Virus record (IMG/VR): IMGVR_UViG_3300022871_000079
Location: 1 to 30,237 of that record
DNA from: a virus
Length of the DNA stretch: 30,237 nucleotides
Strand: one strand, 5' to 3'
Part shown: in pieces, positions 5,555-12,133 of the stretch
Layout: each line of letters starts with the position of its first letter
Position numbering within the stretch: the first letter of the stretch is position 1
Program-made: the position numbers and the translations under genes
The notes under the pieces: generated by a model
What the model saw: only the letters and a program-made list of their open reading frames with translations
Told to the model about the DNA's origin: nothing
The model's database searches: none

Positions 5555-5739
5555 ATCTTCTTTTCTCCTTCCTTTACATATTCCATTGATAAAAATTCTG
5601 TTAAGTTTTTTGTCATAACTTTAGCAGTTAAATTGGCAACCTCTTTCGATAGTTCATTATCTCCCATTACTCTGAAAACCTTTTTTAAGTTATCGAGAAC
5701 TCCTACTATTTCTATTCTTGCGTTAATGTTTGTTTTCAT
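5551..5739 (-). CDS. Small hypothetical protein (62 aa)
   Basis: The protein reads MKTNINARIEIVGVLDNLKK, with a C-terminal helix (KNLTEFLSMEYVKEGEKK). A strand followed by helices gives no family clue. It overlaps both neighbours by 4 bases and so is certainly part of the operon. Function unknown. Confidence 0.6.
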   Translation of the reverse strand: MKTNINARIEIVGVLDNLKKVFRVMGDNELSKEVANLTAKVMTKNLTEFLSMEYVKEGEKKI

Positions 5740-5927
5740 ACTGCTTCTACCTCCGTATTATCAAATTCTTTATCGCAATGAGTACATACCCAATCACAAT
5801 GACAACCCTCAACCTCTCCCTCTACAAGCTCTCTTTTACAAATCGGACATCTCGGTTTGTATTGAGTAGCAACTTCTTCCTCGTCAAACAATTCAAAATC
5901 TCTTGCTAAATAATTATCTATCTCCAC
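5736..5927 (-). CDS. Zinc-ribbon protein (63 aa)
   Basis: The acidic N-terminus (ARDFELFDEEEV) precedes a cysteine-rich domain: CPIC, then CHCDWVC and THC, giving C-x2-C ... C-H-C-x3-C-x2-C. This fits one or two bound zinc ions. It is likely a protein- or nucleic-acid-binding ribbon. It overlaps the next gene by 4 bases and starts 1 base after the GIY-YIG stop. Confidence 0.65.
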   Translation of the reverse strand: MEIDNYLARDFELFDEEEVATQYKPRCPICKRELVEGEVEGCHCDWVCTHCDKEFDNTEVEAV

Positions 5928-5928
5928 G

Positions 5929-6546
5929 TTAGCCTCCTTTGAAATAATCTTTCATTTCTTTTTCTTCAACAGTCCATAAATGATTTTTAGTTATTTCTTG
6001 ACCTGTAAAAGGACAAAATTTTGGGTATTCTCGAGTTTCACATTTTATAAAACAGCTTTCTGTACAATAGTTACATTCTACTATCATAGTTACTTTTTTT
6101 TCTTTCAATCTTTTTTTATATATTTTTCGTGTCTTTTCCTTCCTTTTTTCTTTATCATTAGGCGAAGAAGCTCTTTCATATTTTTTATTAACTTGGTTTC
6201 CATTAAAATATGGATTCAATTCTATGAAATATTCTGCCTCTAATTCTTGTTTTTCAATATTATTTTCATTATGAAAATATATATTTGTTGTGATTTCAGA
6301 TCTTGATAAAAATAAATGAGATAAGATAACTCGAAACATCCAATTAGTATCGCAACAGGTATAATTAAGCATAATGCTATCGTAAATTCTTCTAACCCTA
6401 ACGCTTAAATCCGTAGATTTTCCTACATATAAACATTTACCTCTTGCCCAAACTGCATAAATACCAGATTTCTTTACTAATCTTTTCTTTTGCATCTTCC
6501 ATTGTCTTGTAGAAATAATTATATCAGGACTTTCTTTTATCTTCAT
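5929..6546 (-). CDS. GIY-YIG nuclease with a C-terminal cysteine cluster
   Basis: I choose the ATG at 6546, which has GAGGAG 10 bases upstream, over an in-frame GTG at 6585. The N-terminal domain begins KKSGIYAVWARGKCLYVGKS, carrying the GIY and YVG motifs that place the catalytic tyrosines, then a basic helix (LSVRVRRIYDS). An Asn-rich region (YFNGNQVNKKYE) and a lysine-rich linker follow. The C-terminus holds a cysteine cluster (VECNYCTESCFIKC and KFCPFTG) likely to bind zinc. Free-standing GIY-YIG enzymes include homing nucleases and repair or restriction enzymes. The 23-base overlap with the upstream gene argues for a settled operon member. Confidence 0.75.
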   Translation of the reverse strand: MKIKESPDIIISTRQWKMQKKRLVKKSGIYAVWARGKCLYVGKSTDLSVRVRRIYDSIMLNYTCCDTNWMFRVILSHLFLSRSEITTNIYFHNENNIEKQELEAEYFIELNPYFNGNQVNKKYERASSPNDKEKRKEKTRKIYKKRLKEKKVTMIVECNYCTESCFIKCETREYPKFCPFTGQEITKNHLWTVEEKEMKDYFKGG

Positions 6547-6667
6547 TTTTCTTAAACTCCTCTTTTTTTTCTGTCTTATAACCACATCTTCTACACACTC
6601 TAAATAAACTTGTAGTCAATACATTTGACGACTCACATTCAGGACAACTTAATACTAATTTTTTCAT
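6524..6667 (-). CDS. Zinc-ribbon protein (47 aa), first gene of the early-type operon
   Basis: The start at 6667 has AGGAGG 8 bases upstream; in-frame codons further upstream lie in the promoter and are rejected. The sequence MKKLVLSCPECESSNVLTT then CRRCGYKT gives two CxxC pairs, a textbook zinc ribbon, followed by a Lys/Glu tail. Such small ribbons may act on RNA polymerase or nucleic acid. It is the first gene after the promoter, so is made earliest. Confidence 0.7.
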   Translation of the reverse strand: MKKLVLSCPECESSNVLTTSLFRVCRRCGYKTEKKEEFKKNEDKRKS

Positions 6668-6690
6668 ATTCATCACCTCCTTTCTAATAG

Positions 6691-6719
6691 AGTATAGCAC
6701 ACACGCACACACTTGTCAA
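6691..6719 (-). promoter_or_regulatory. Sigma-70 promoter of the early-type operon
   Basis: TTGACA (6719-6714) and TATACT (6696-6691) are 17 bases apart. The spacer is almost wholly an alternating GT/GC tract. The promoter lies between the late-operon terminator and the 47-aa zinc-ribbon gene, marking an operon boundary. Confidence 0.85.
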
Positions 6720-6729
6720 GTCTTTAGAC

Positions 6730-6760
6730 AAAAAAATACCACCCTTTTTATCAGGTGGCA
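6730..6760 (-). terminator. Intrinsic terminator of the late operon
   Basis: In the minus-strand RNA, UGCCACC (6760-6754) pairs with GGUGGUA (6743-6737) around a 10-nt loop, 7 bp with one G-U, followed by a run of seven U (6736-6730). It closes the long block of structural genes and insulates the next promoter. Confidence 0.8.
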
Positions 6761-6798
6761 CTTCTTTCCATATGCTACACACATACGGTGGTGACAAA

Positions 6799-6930
6799 TC
6801 AGTCTAATTTATTCATCTTCTTTTCAAATCTTTTTATTCGTTGTTCAAAGTCTGATCGTGGCACATCCCCAAGTAAGTATCTATACACTAATCTTATCAA
6901 AGCTCTTAATAAATGCTTTCCTGTTGACAT
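6799..6930 (-). CDS. Small basic hypothetical protein (43 aa)
   Basis: GAGGTGG precedes the ATG by 3 to 4 bases. The protein is strongly basic and helical (KHLLRALIRLVYRYLLGDVP, then FEQRIKRFEKKMNK). An amphipathic first half might associate with the membrane. It is the last gene of the late operon, 38 bases before the terminator. Function unknown. Confidence 0.55.
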   Translation of the reverse strand: MSTGKHLLRALIRLVYRYLLGDVPRSDFEQRIKRFEKKMNKLD

Positions 6931-6938
6931 GATCCACC

Positions 6939-7208
6939 TCATCTTCCTTCTACGAACCTATCCCGCAATCTCCAATAGTTAGGATGTGATTTTCTCGGCT
7001 TAAACAGTCCGTCTGTTCCTGCAAAAGAATCGTCACCAAACCACATAGTATCGCCTTTTCCTATAAAGATTTGTTCTGCTTTTTCTTTGCGTTTCGCCAT
7101 TTTTACATAGCTTTTAACAAATAATCTCAAAGCCTTTTTCTCTACGCTTGTCGCATTATCTATTATTGAAGCTACAGCAGAGGCTAACTGCAATCCCTCT
7201 TTAATCAC
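6939..7208 (-). CDS. Hypothetical protein (89 aa)
   Basis: The reading frame begins with GTG at 7208, overlapping the previous stop by 8 bases with no clear binding site, so the start depends on coupling and is uncertain. The first 45 residues are helical with a basic patch (YVKMAKRKEKAEQIF); the rest reads GDTMWFGDDSFAGTDGLFKP and looks like a small structural tail. No family recognised. It lies in the set that follows the tail fibres. Confidence 0.5.
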   Translation of the reverse strand: MIKEGLQLASAVASIIDNATSVEKKALRLFVKSYVKMAKRKEKAEQIFIGKGDTMWFGDDSFAGTDGLFKPRKSHPNYWRLRDRFVEGR

Positions 7209-7461
7209 TTTTAACTTTTATAACAGTATCTACTAAAAGATTAAGAAGTTCTTTTGCTTCTTCTCCTGTTAAATCCTGTATTTCTGCTTTGATTTTTCCT
7301 GCTCCTGCAAAGCCCTCTTTAATTACAGAAAAGTTTCTTGCCACATCTGTTCCAATAGATATTACATCTTTCCCTTGAAAACCGTCTTTTGTAGCTGAAA
7401 TTACTGATTCGGCTATGATCCCCACACCGATTATCAGTTCTTTTGTTTCTTTAACTTCCAT
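7201..7461 (-). CDS. Hypothetical helical protein (86 aa)
   Basis: The ATG at 7461 has AAGGA at 6-base spacing and follows the stop of the 35-aa gene by 1 base, so the longer frame reaching 7572 is rejected. The protein reads MEVKETKELIIGVGIIAESV, then KDGFQGKDVISIGTDVARNF, and ends in a helix with LTGEEAKELLNLLVDTVIK. It looks soluble. Function unknown; related-looking pattern to small proteins beside phage lysis genes, but this is weak. Confidence 0.6.
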   Translation of the reverse strand: MEVKETKELIIGVGIIAESVISATKDGFQGKDVISIGTDVARNFSVIKEGFAGAGKIKAEIQDLTGEEAKELLNLLVDTVIKVKSD

Positions 7462-7462
7462 A

Positions 7463-7570
7463 TTATTTCCTTCCTTTTCCTGTTTTTTTAGTGGTAGAAC
7501 ATCCGCCTCTGCCTTTATTGGCTCTGCTTCCTTGTCCTGACCCATCTCTTTTTGGTACACCTTTTGCCAC
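7463..7570 (-). CDS. Tiny Gly/Lys-rich protein with GTG start (35 aa)
   Basis: AGGAGG lies 5 bases before a GTG at 7570, and the frame reads MAKGVPKRDGSGQGSRANKG, then RGGCSTTKKTGKGRK. This RDGSGQG...NKGRGGC pattern is one I associate with very small phage proteins of unknown role. It is in a different frame from the longer open frame that covers the same bases, which lacks such signals. The composition (glycine, arginine, lysine) suggests an unstructured, possibly nucleic-acid-binding peptide. Confidence 0.65.
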   Translation of the reverse strand: MAKGVPKRDGSGQGSRANKGRGGCSTTKKTGKGRK

Positions 7571-7579
7571 ACTATCCTC

Positions 7580-8068
7580 CTAGATTAGTACCTGTAGTGA
7601 TAGAATACCCCACACGAGCATCTCATTCCACATTGCACTTTTGATAAACGTTCCACATATAGGTATCAATATAACACCTACGACATAGTAAATAAGCCAC
7701 CCTGTTATGCCAAAGAACACCGAAAACAAGATACTAGGCAAACACCAAGTCATTGCACAAAGTAGCCTTGTGACGTACTCTACTGGCTTATATGAACCAT
7801 CTGCACCCTTGCCTTTAAACAGTTTAACTGCGAATTTATGAAAAGGAGCTGATAAACCATAGCTGAAAGCCTGTATCATTCCCCATTGCCACACGATATA
7901 TAAAGGTATTATGATAAAAGCAAGTAAGAAACCGCCAACATTTTCCATAGATAGACATTGAACATATGCTATTTGTACAGGTATCCCAAGTGATCTGAAC
8001 CCTTGAGAATCGGATCCGCCAATTCTACCCCATGCTGAACCAAGTAATATTGCTAATAGTTTCATCAT
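7580..8068 (-). CDS. Multi-pass membrane protein, possible holin or envelope protein (162 aa)
   Basis: At least three hydrophobic segments are visible: residues about 44-66 (VGGFLLAFIIIPLYIVWQWG), 98-125 (LLCAMTWCLPSILFSVFFGI) and 126-140 (TGWLIYYVVGVILIP). The N-terminus has GSAWGRIGGSDSQGFRSLGI. No known holin motif is clear. Placement after a lipoprotein and a single-pass membrane protein in the late operon makes a lysis or envelope role likely, but superinfection exclusion is possible too. Start overlaps the lipoprotein stop by 4 bases. Confidence 0.55.
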   Translation of the reverse strand: MMKLLAILLGSAWGRIGGSDSQGFRSLGIPVQIAYVQCLSMENVGGFLLAFIIIPLYIVWQWGMIQAFSYGLSAPFHKFAVKLFKGKGADGSYKPVEYVTRLLCAMTWCLPSILFSVFFGITGWLIYYVVGVILIPICGTFIKSAMWNEMLVWGILSLQVLI

Positions 8069-8280
8069 ATTCCTTTCAAAGCATTAACATCAACTTCAAA
8101 GAGTTTAAGATCAGCTTTGTTATTTACTTCAACAACATCATTCTTAACGTCTATTTTAGCCATTTGATTGCCTGAATACTGGACTTTATTGATACGACCT
8201 ATCTCATCTCTATATATCTCTGTGTATGAAGCACAGCCGGATATACACAACAATATTAGTATCGCTATGAACCTAATCAT
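8065..8280 (-). CDS. Small lipoprotein (71 aa), possible spanin or exclusion protein
   Basis: A hydrophobic signal MIRFIAILILLCISG is followed by the lipid-attachment cysteine C16 in the lipobox ISGC. The mature part is short and polar (SYTEIYRDEIGRINKVQ, then DVKNDVVEVNNKADLKLFEV). A lipoprotein beside a single-pass coiled-coil membrane protein recalls the two-part spanins that fuse the membranes of Gram-negative hosts, but the mature part lacks the usual proline richness. A surface exclusion lipoprotein is the main alternative. Confidence 0.6.
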   Translation of the reverse strand: MIRFIAILILLCISGCASYTEIYRDEIGRINKVQYSGNQMAKIDVKNDVVEVNNKADLKLFEVDVNALKGI

Positions 8281-8633
8281 GTTTTATACCCATTTACTCT
8301 GCCAAGACCTTTTGTAACTTCGTCTAAACTATTACTTACTTTTAGATGATCCTCTGTGTTCTTCTCTGTCATAGTAGTTATTATAGCCATTTGAGCAAGA
8401 TGTTCTGTCTTAACAAAAGTCATATAACTTTTCTGTCCATTAGTATTGTTGTCAATAGATTCTGATAATTTGTTTATAATCTCAACAGTATTTTCAATAG
8501 CCTTTGAATTTTTATCTAAACCAAGATTAAAGCGGTTAGTATTGTTTATTACCATCCAAGTTAATAATGCGAAAGCTCCTACTCCTAAACCAACCTTACT
8601 TATTGCTTCAAGACATTGTATTATTACTGCCAC
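8277..8633 (-). CDS. Single-pass membrane protein with coiled-coil tail (118 aa)
   Basis: It starts at GTG (8633) after AGGAGG at 5 bases. Residues 12-29 (KVGLGVGAFALLTWMVIN) form one membrane span. The rest is a polar helix (LDKNSKAIENTVEIINKLSE, then LKVSNSLDEVTKGLGRVN). This shape fits a small holin of the BhlA type or the inner-membrane half of a spanin pair; it overlaps the lipoprotein start by 4 bases, which favours a joint function. The evidence is topology and context only. Confidence 0.55.
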   Translation of the reverse strand: MAVIIQCLEAISKVGLGVGAFALLTWMVINNTNRFNLGLDKNSKAIENTVEIINKLSESIDNNTNGQKSYMTFVKTEHLAQMAIITTMTEKNTEDHLKVSNSLDEVTKGLGRVNGYKT

Positions 8634-8702
8634 CTTATCCTCCTTATGTCATTTCGACTGTTTTGATTGTTATATCTGCCATAATATTTTATTATTTATA
8701 AT

Positions 8703-10991
8703 CTACTTCGTTCCTATCTGTCTTGAACCAATAGTATCAATCTGATAATGAAGTCCTGCGGTTGCAAGGAGAGCATCTCCTGCATAAGCATCTCCTGTTG
8801 AAGCTACTCTCTCTAAAGTAAATAAGAACTGGTCACCTATTAAAGTATTCGTTCCAGTTATCGCTGTGAAATCACAACGACTTGCCTCATACTGTGTATC
8901 TATCGGACAATCGGCACTGTCTATTGTTGTGGTAGCATCTAGTGTCGCTCCATCTCTCATTAAGGTATAGGTTAATCTAAATTGGACATTATCTGTTCCA
9001 GATGGTGCTGTGATTCCCTGCCAATGTACATGAAAAATAAAATCTGAACCTTGCTTATAGTCATGCTGTATTTCAAAAGAACCATGAACTTTTTCTCCAA
9101 CTGCAAAGGCAAGAGTTTCTATTCCTGTATCAGCTCCAGCTTCATCTACAAAGCTGTCTGTATCTGGCTGACTTGAGGATGGTTTACTTAATTGTGCGGC
9201 ACCTAAGTTTATATCTTTCCATACTGTTTCTGCTAATTCAATAGTTTTATCTGTACCACAATCTACAATAAGGTCAGAAGCTCCAACGGCGTCAGTAAGT
9301 ATTCTCATATCTGTGCCGTCATACTCTATGTAAGCATCATCTCCTGCACCGAAGTAGGTTTTTCCCGAATCGGACTTATTGTAGTAGTCTATTGAGTAAG
9401 TATCAGTAAACCTTCTATTAGACAATCCTATTGAGGTAACATTGTCAGCATTTGGCCAGAATGAATTACCACTGACAACAACCCTGGTTGTTCCATAAAG
9501 CTTAAAATAAATTCCTGCAACAGAGTCCAAATTCAAACCACCTGTACTGTTGTCAATATATCCATTAATGCCGTTATGATATATTTCTAAATCATTATCA
9601 GCACCAAGATACAACTTACCTGTAAGAAGGCTTATGTCTCCACCAACTGTTACATCATTATTGAATCTATGTGCTGTAGTTGCTCCATAGTCCATATACC
9701 CATCAGCAAGTGAATCTATATACTCATTGCCATCTGTTTGGGTGAACATCACTTTATCTGTAGCAAGTATTTCTCCATCTACTTGAAGATAACCTGAACC
9801 AACTTCTTTAGGGTCTATTAATAAATTTGTGCCATCATAGGTTATTGAAGCGTCATCTGCTGCACCGAAGTAGAGTTTCTTACCATCAACATTTATCTTA
9901 AAGTCTTGGTCTGTTTCAGTATGGCTATAAGGGTCTAATTTAATATAACTTCCTGCTCCTTGTGTTAAAAATTGAAGTTGATTACTAGCTGAAATAAAAG
10001 ATAATAAACCAGTGTGTTTGTCAGTAGGAAAATTTTTATTAGGAATAAAAATAACCCCATCATTTGTATGACTTATATCTTGTACATAAAGATAATAATC
10101 TATAACACCTAATCCATCAAATGCCCCACCTTTTCCAAAATGCAAAACAGGAATATAAAAAGGAGCTGTTGCGTGAACTTGAAAATATTCAAAAGTAATA
10201 TCTGGATTTTGAACCTCAAACATAGAATAAGGACTTTCTACTTGCAATCTTACGTTTGTTCCATCAGAGTATAACTTTCCATCAGAACCCAAAGCCCCGC
10301 TTAACCCACCAACACCAATTTCAATGGGCTCATTATCTCCGACAACAATGCTTGTAGCTGTTAATTCTCCACCAGTTAAAGTTGCTGTTCCATCTGTGAG
10401 AGTTCCACCTGAAAGAGTTCCTGTAGTAGTTAAGCTAGTAGTCCAACTATAGTCTGCTGTAGGTACATTAGTACCATTTATATGTAAAGATAATGGATCT
10501 GTTTCTGTTTGTATTGCACTATCAGCTAAATCAAGGCTTGCGTTTACACTTGTATCTAGCTTTGTTTCATCAATGCTTCCTGCTTTTAATGTTGCAGTTA
10601 AATCTTGTCCTGTCAAAGTTAAATCAAGCTCATCTGAATCGGTTACTGTGACATCACCAGTATTTGTTCCACTCGTGTTTACTATTACTGCTTGTTGTGC
10701 ATCTGTTACATAATTCTTGTCTGTTGCTTCTGTGAAGTTTGTATTGGTAAAGGTAGGAGTTGAACCACTCGTAACGTCTTGGTCAATATAAGTATGGTCT
10801 TCTCCTGTTGAACTTCTATGTGTAGTATTCAAGTCAAGTGCTGTTCTGTTCTCCTGTAACGCACCCTCAACCTCTGTGGCTGTGATAATGCTTCCTGCAT
10901 CTGCAAGTCGTATCTTGTCTGCTTTCGGTGCTACTGCAAAAGCTGATGTTACAATTAACCCTGATAATAATAGTATTATTAGTTTTTTCAT
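8703..10991 (-). CDS. Tail fibre protein with Sec signal peptide (762 aa)
   Basis: Residues 1-19 (MKKLIILLLSGLIVTSAFA) form a classic signal peptide ending in an AFA cleavage site. The rest looks like a phage fibre: an N-terminal DKIRLADAGSIITATEVEGA segment, long Thr/Gly-rich beta repeats, and three or more related units such as YFGAADDASITYDGTN, YLGADNDLEIYHNGIN and YFGAGDDAYIEYDGTD. The C-terminal 150 residues (DYKQGSDFIFHVHWQGIT to IDTIGSRQIGTK) are a beta domain seen at fibre ends. The start overlaps the upstream gene as ATGA, and no other Met occurs for hundreds of residues, so the signal is not an annotation error. A secreted tail protein is unexpected. Confidence 0.75.
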   Translation of the reverse strand: MKKLIILLLSGLIVTSAFAVAPKADKIRLADAGSIITATEVEGALQENRTALDLNTTHRSSTGEDHTYIDQDVTSGSTPTFTNTNFTEATDKNYVTDAQQAVIVNTSGTNTGDVTVTDSDELDLTLTGQDLTATLKAGSIDETKLDTSVNASLDLADSAIQTETDPLSLHINGTNVPTADYSWTTSLTTTGTLSGGTLTDGTATLTGGELTATSIVVGDNEPIEIGVGGLSGALGSDGKLYSDGTNVRLQVESPYSMFEVQNPDITFEYFQVHATAPFYIPVLHFGKGGAFDGLGVIDYYLYVQDISHTNDGVIFIPNKNFPTDKHTGLLSFISASNQLQFLTQGAGSYIKLDPYSHTETDQDFKINVDGKKLYFGAADDASITYDGTNLLIDPKEVGSGYLQVDGEILATDKVMFTQTDGNEYIDSLADGYMDYGATTAHRFNNDVTVGGDISLLTGKLYLGADNDLEIYHNGINGYIDNSTGGLNLDSVAGIYFKLYGTTRVVVSGNSFWPNADNVTSIGLSNRRFTDTYSIDYYNKSDSGKTYFGAGDDAYIEYDGTDMRILTDAVGASDLIVDCGTDKTIELAETVWKDINLGAAQLSKPSSSQPDTDSFVDEAGADTGIETLAFAVGEKVHGSFEIQHDYKQGSDFIFHVHWQGITAPSGTDNVQFRLTYTLMRDGATLDATTTIDSADCPIDTQYEASRCDFTAITGTNTLIGDQFLFTLERVASTGDAYAGDALLATAGLHYQIDTIGSRQIGTK

Positions 10992-11296
10992 TTAGTTGCT
11001 TCCTTTGTAATCGCTACTTTTTCTGTTACCAATGTATTTAACGCTTCTTTTCTATCAATCACATCTTGTTTCGCTGTATCTATAACTTGTTTCTTCACAG
11101 CATTAACCTTTATCTTCTTTTCAGTTTCGTCAAATTCCCAAGCATCACGATCGCTTCTATCAGCCAGAACATCTTCTTTAGGTATGTTTGCCCAAGTACA
11201 ACCTGCATATGGTTTTAATACTTTGTCATCATCATCTTTTATAGCTCTACTGCATATTGATATGCCACCATCTACTCTTTTAATTATTCCTATCAT
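10988..11296 (-). CDS. Fibre-associated small protein (102 aa)
   Basis: The protein has a beta N-terminus (MIGIIKRVDGGISICSRAI), the central segment DVLADRSDRDAWEFDETEK, and a helical C-terminus (KKQVIDTAKQDVIDRKEALN). The ADRSDRDAWEFD stretch resembles a motif found in small phage proteins linked to tail fibres. It may be a fibre assembly or linker protein. It lies between two fibre genes, overlapping the next start by 4 bases. Confidence 0.5.
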   Translation of the reverse strand: MIGIIKRVDGGISICSRAIKDDDDKVLKPYAGCTWANIPKEDVLADRSDRDAWEFDETEKKIKVNAVKKQVIDTAKQDVIDRKEALNTLVTEKVAITKEATK

Positions 11297-11307
11297 ATCT
11301 CCCCCTT

Positions 11308-12126
11308 TTATTGGTTTCCTATTGCTGTTATACTTACCGAATCTGCGTCTGTTCTTGTTCCGGCATTATTTTGTGTTATAATATCAATATCGCCTGCTGT
11401 TTTAGCTGCTGCTCCACCAGTATCTAAACTTACGAATGAACCTTCTGCATACCCACCTGACCAGGAATAAAAGGCATTCGCAAAGTCTATATCCCAAGTT
11501 ATCGTATAATCTCCTACACCATTATCTACTATAGCATCAACATTGTAACTATCTTTTATTGCTATTGTTCCTGTACCGTCAAAGTTTATCCAACCTTGTA
11601 CTGGATTATTTGGTACAGAACTTTTCTGTGTTGAGGATATATCTCCACTACCATCATTATACATTCTTCCTATTAGTTTGCCATACGTCACCCCATCAGG
11701 AGCAGACGCACTCAAAGAAAATACTGCTGTATACGTTGTGCTTGCTCCATCTCCAACTAACCAAACATAATACCATGTTGAATTAGCTTCTGCTCCTGTA
11801 TCTAAATTTGCCGATAGAGTTATTTGTAAGGCAGAAGAATTTCTTTTTATTACATAATCATTTCCACTATACATAACCAAAGTCTTGGCTTCTATCTCTA
11901 TTGTATCTGCATCAATCCACGTTATTTTTGGAACAGGGTCTAACATATCCCTAAACAAGTTAGTCAACGCAGAGTTCTTGCTCTGTGCATTACCACTCGC
12001 ACCTAAATAAGTCTGTATTGCTTCTGTTTCGTCATATACTGTATTCCATAATACAGCTTCTACATACGTTGTACCATCTACAACTTGCGTAAACGTCTTT
12101 TTACTTAATGGAAAACTTGCTGCCAT
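11308..12126 (-). CDS. Tail fibre or receptor-binding-type structural protein (272 aa)
   Basis: The N-terminus (FPLSKKTFTQVVDGTTYVEA then WNTVYDETEAIQTYLG) is typical of phage fibre attachment regions. The C-terminus carries GWINFDGTGTIAIKDSYNVD and DNGVGDYTITWDIDFANAFY, a domain common at the tips of many tail fibres. It is rich in beta residues with no enzyme motif. It probably binds the baseplate and a surface receptor. No signal peptide is seen, unlike the next fibre gene. Confidence 0.7.
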   Translation of the reverse strand: MAASFPLSKKTFTQVVDGTTYVEAVLWNTVYDETEAIQTYLGASGNAQSKNSALTNLFRDMLDPVPKITWIDADTIEIEAKTLVMYSGNDYVIKRNSSALQITLSANLDTGAEANSTWYYVWLVGDGASTTYTAVFSLSASAPDGVTYGKLIGRMYNDGSGDISSTQKSSVPNNPVQGWINFDGTGTIAIKDSYNVDAIVDNGVGDYTITWDIDFANAFYSWSGGYAEGSFVSLDTGGAAAKTAGDIDIITQNNAGTRTDADSVSITAIGNQ

Positions 12127-12133
12127 ATTATAC

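Noticed and set aside
7462-7572. A 123-aa version of the protein at 7201-7461, starting at 7572
   Set aside because: Its start overlaps AGGAGG too closely, while the alternate frame has correct spacing and the internal ATG at 7461 has its own binding site.
8644-8682. A 12-codon ORF (MADITIKTVEMT) between the fibre and the coiled-coil membrane gene
   Set aside because: No ribosome site precedes its ATG; its end coincides with the binding site of the next gene. Likely chance.
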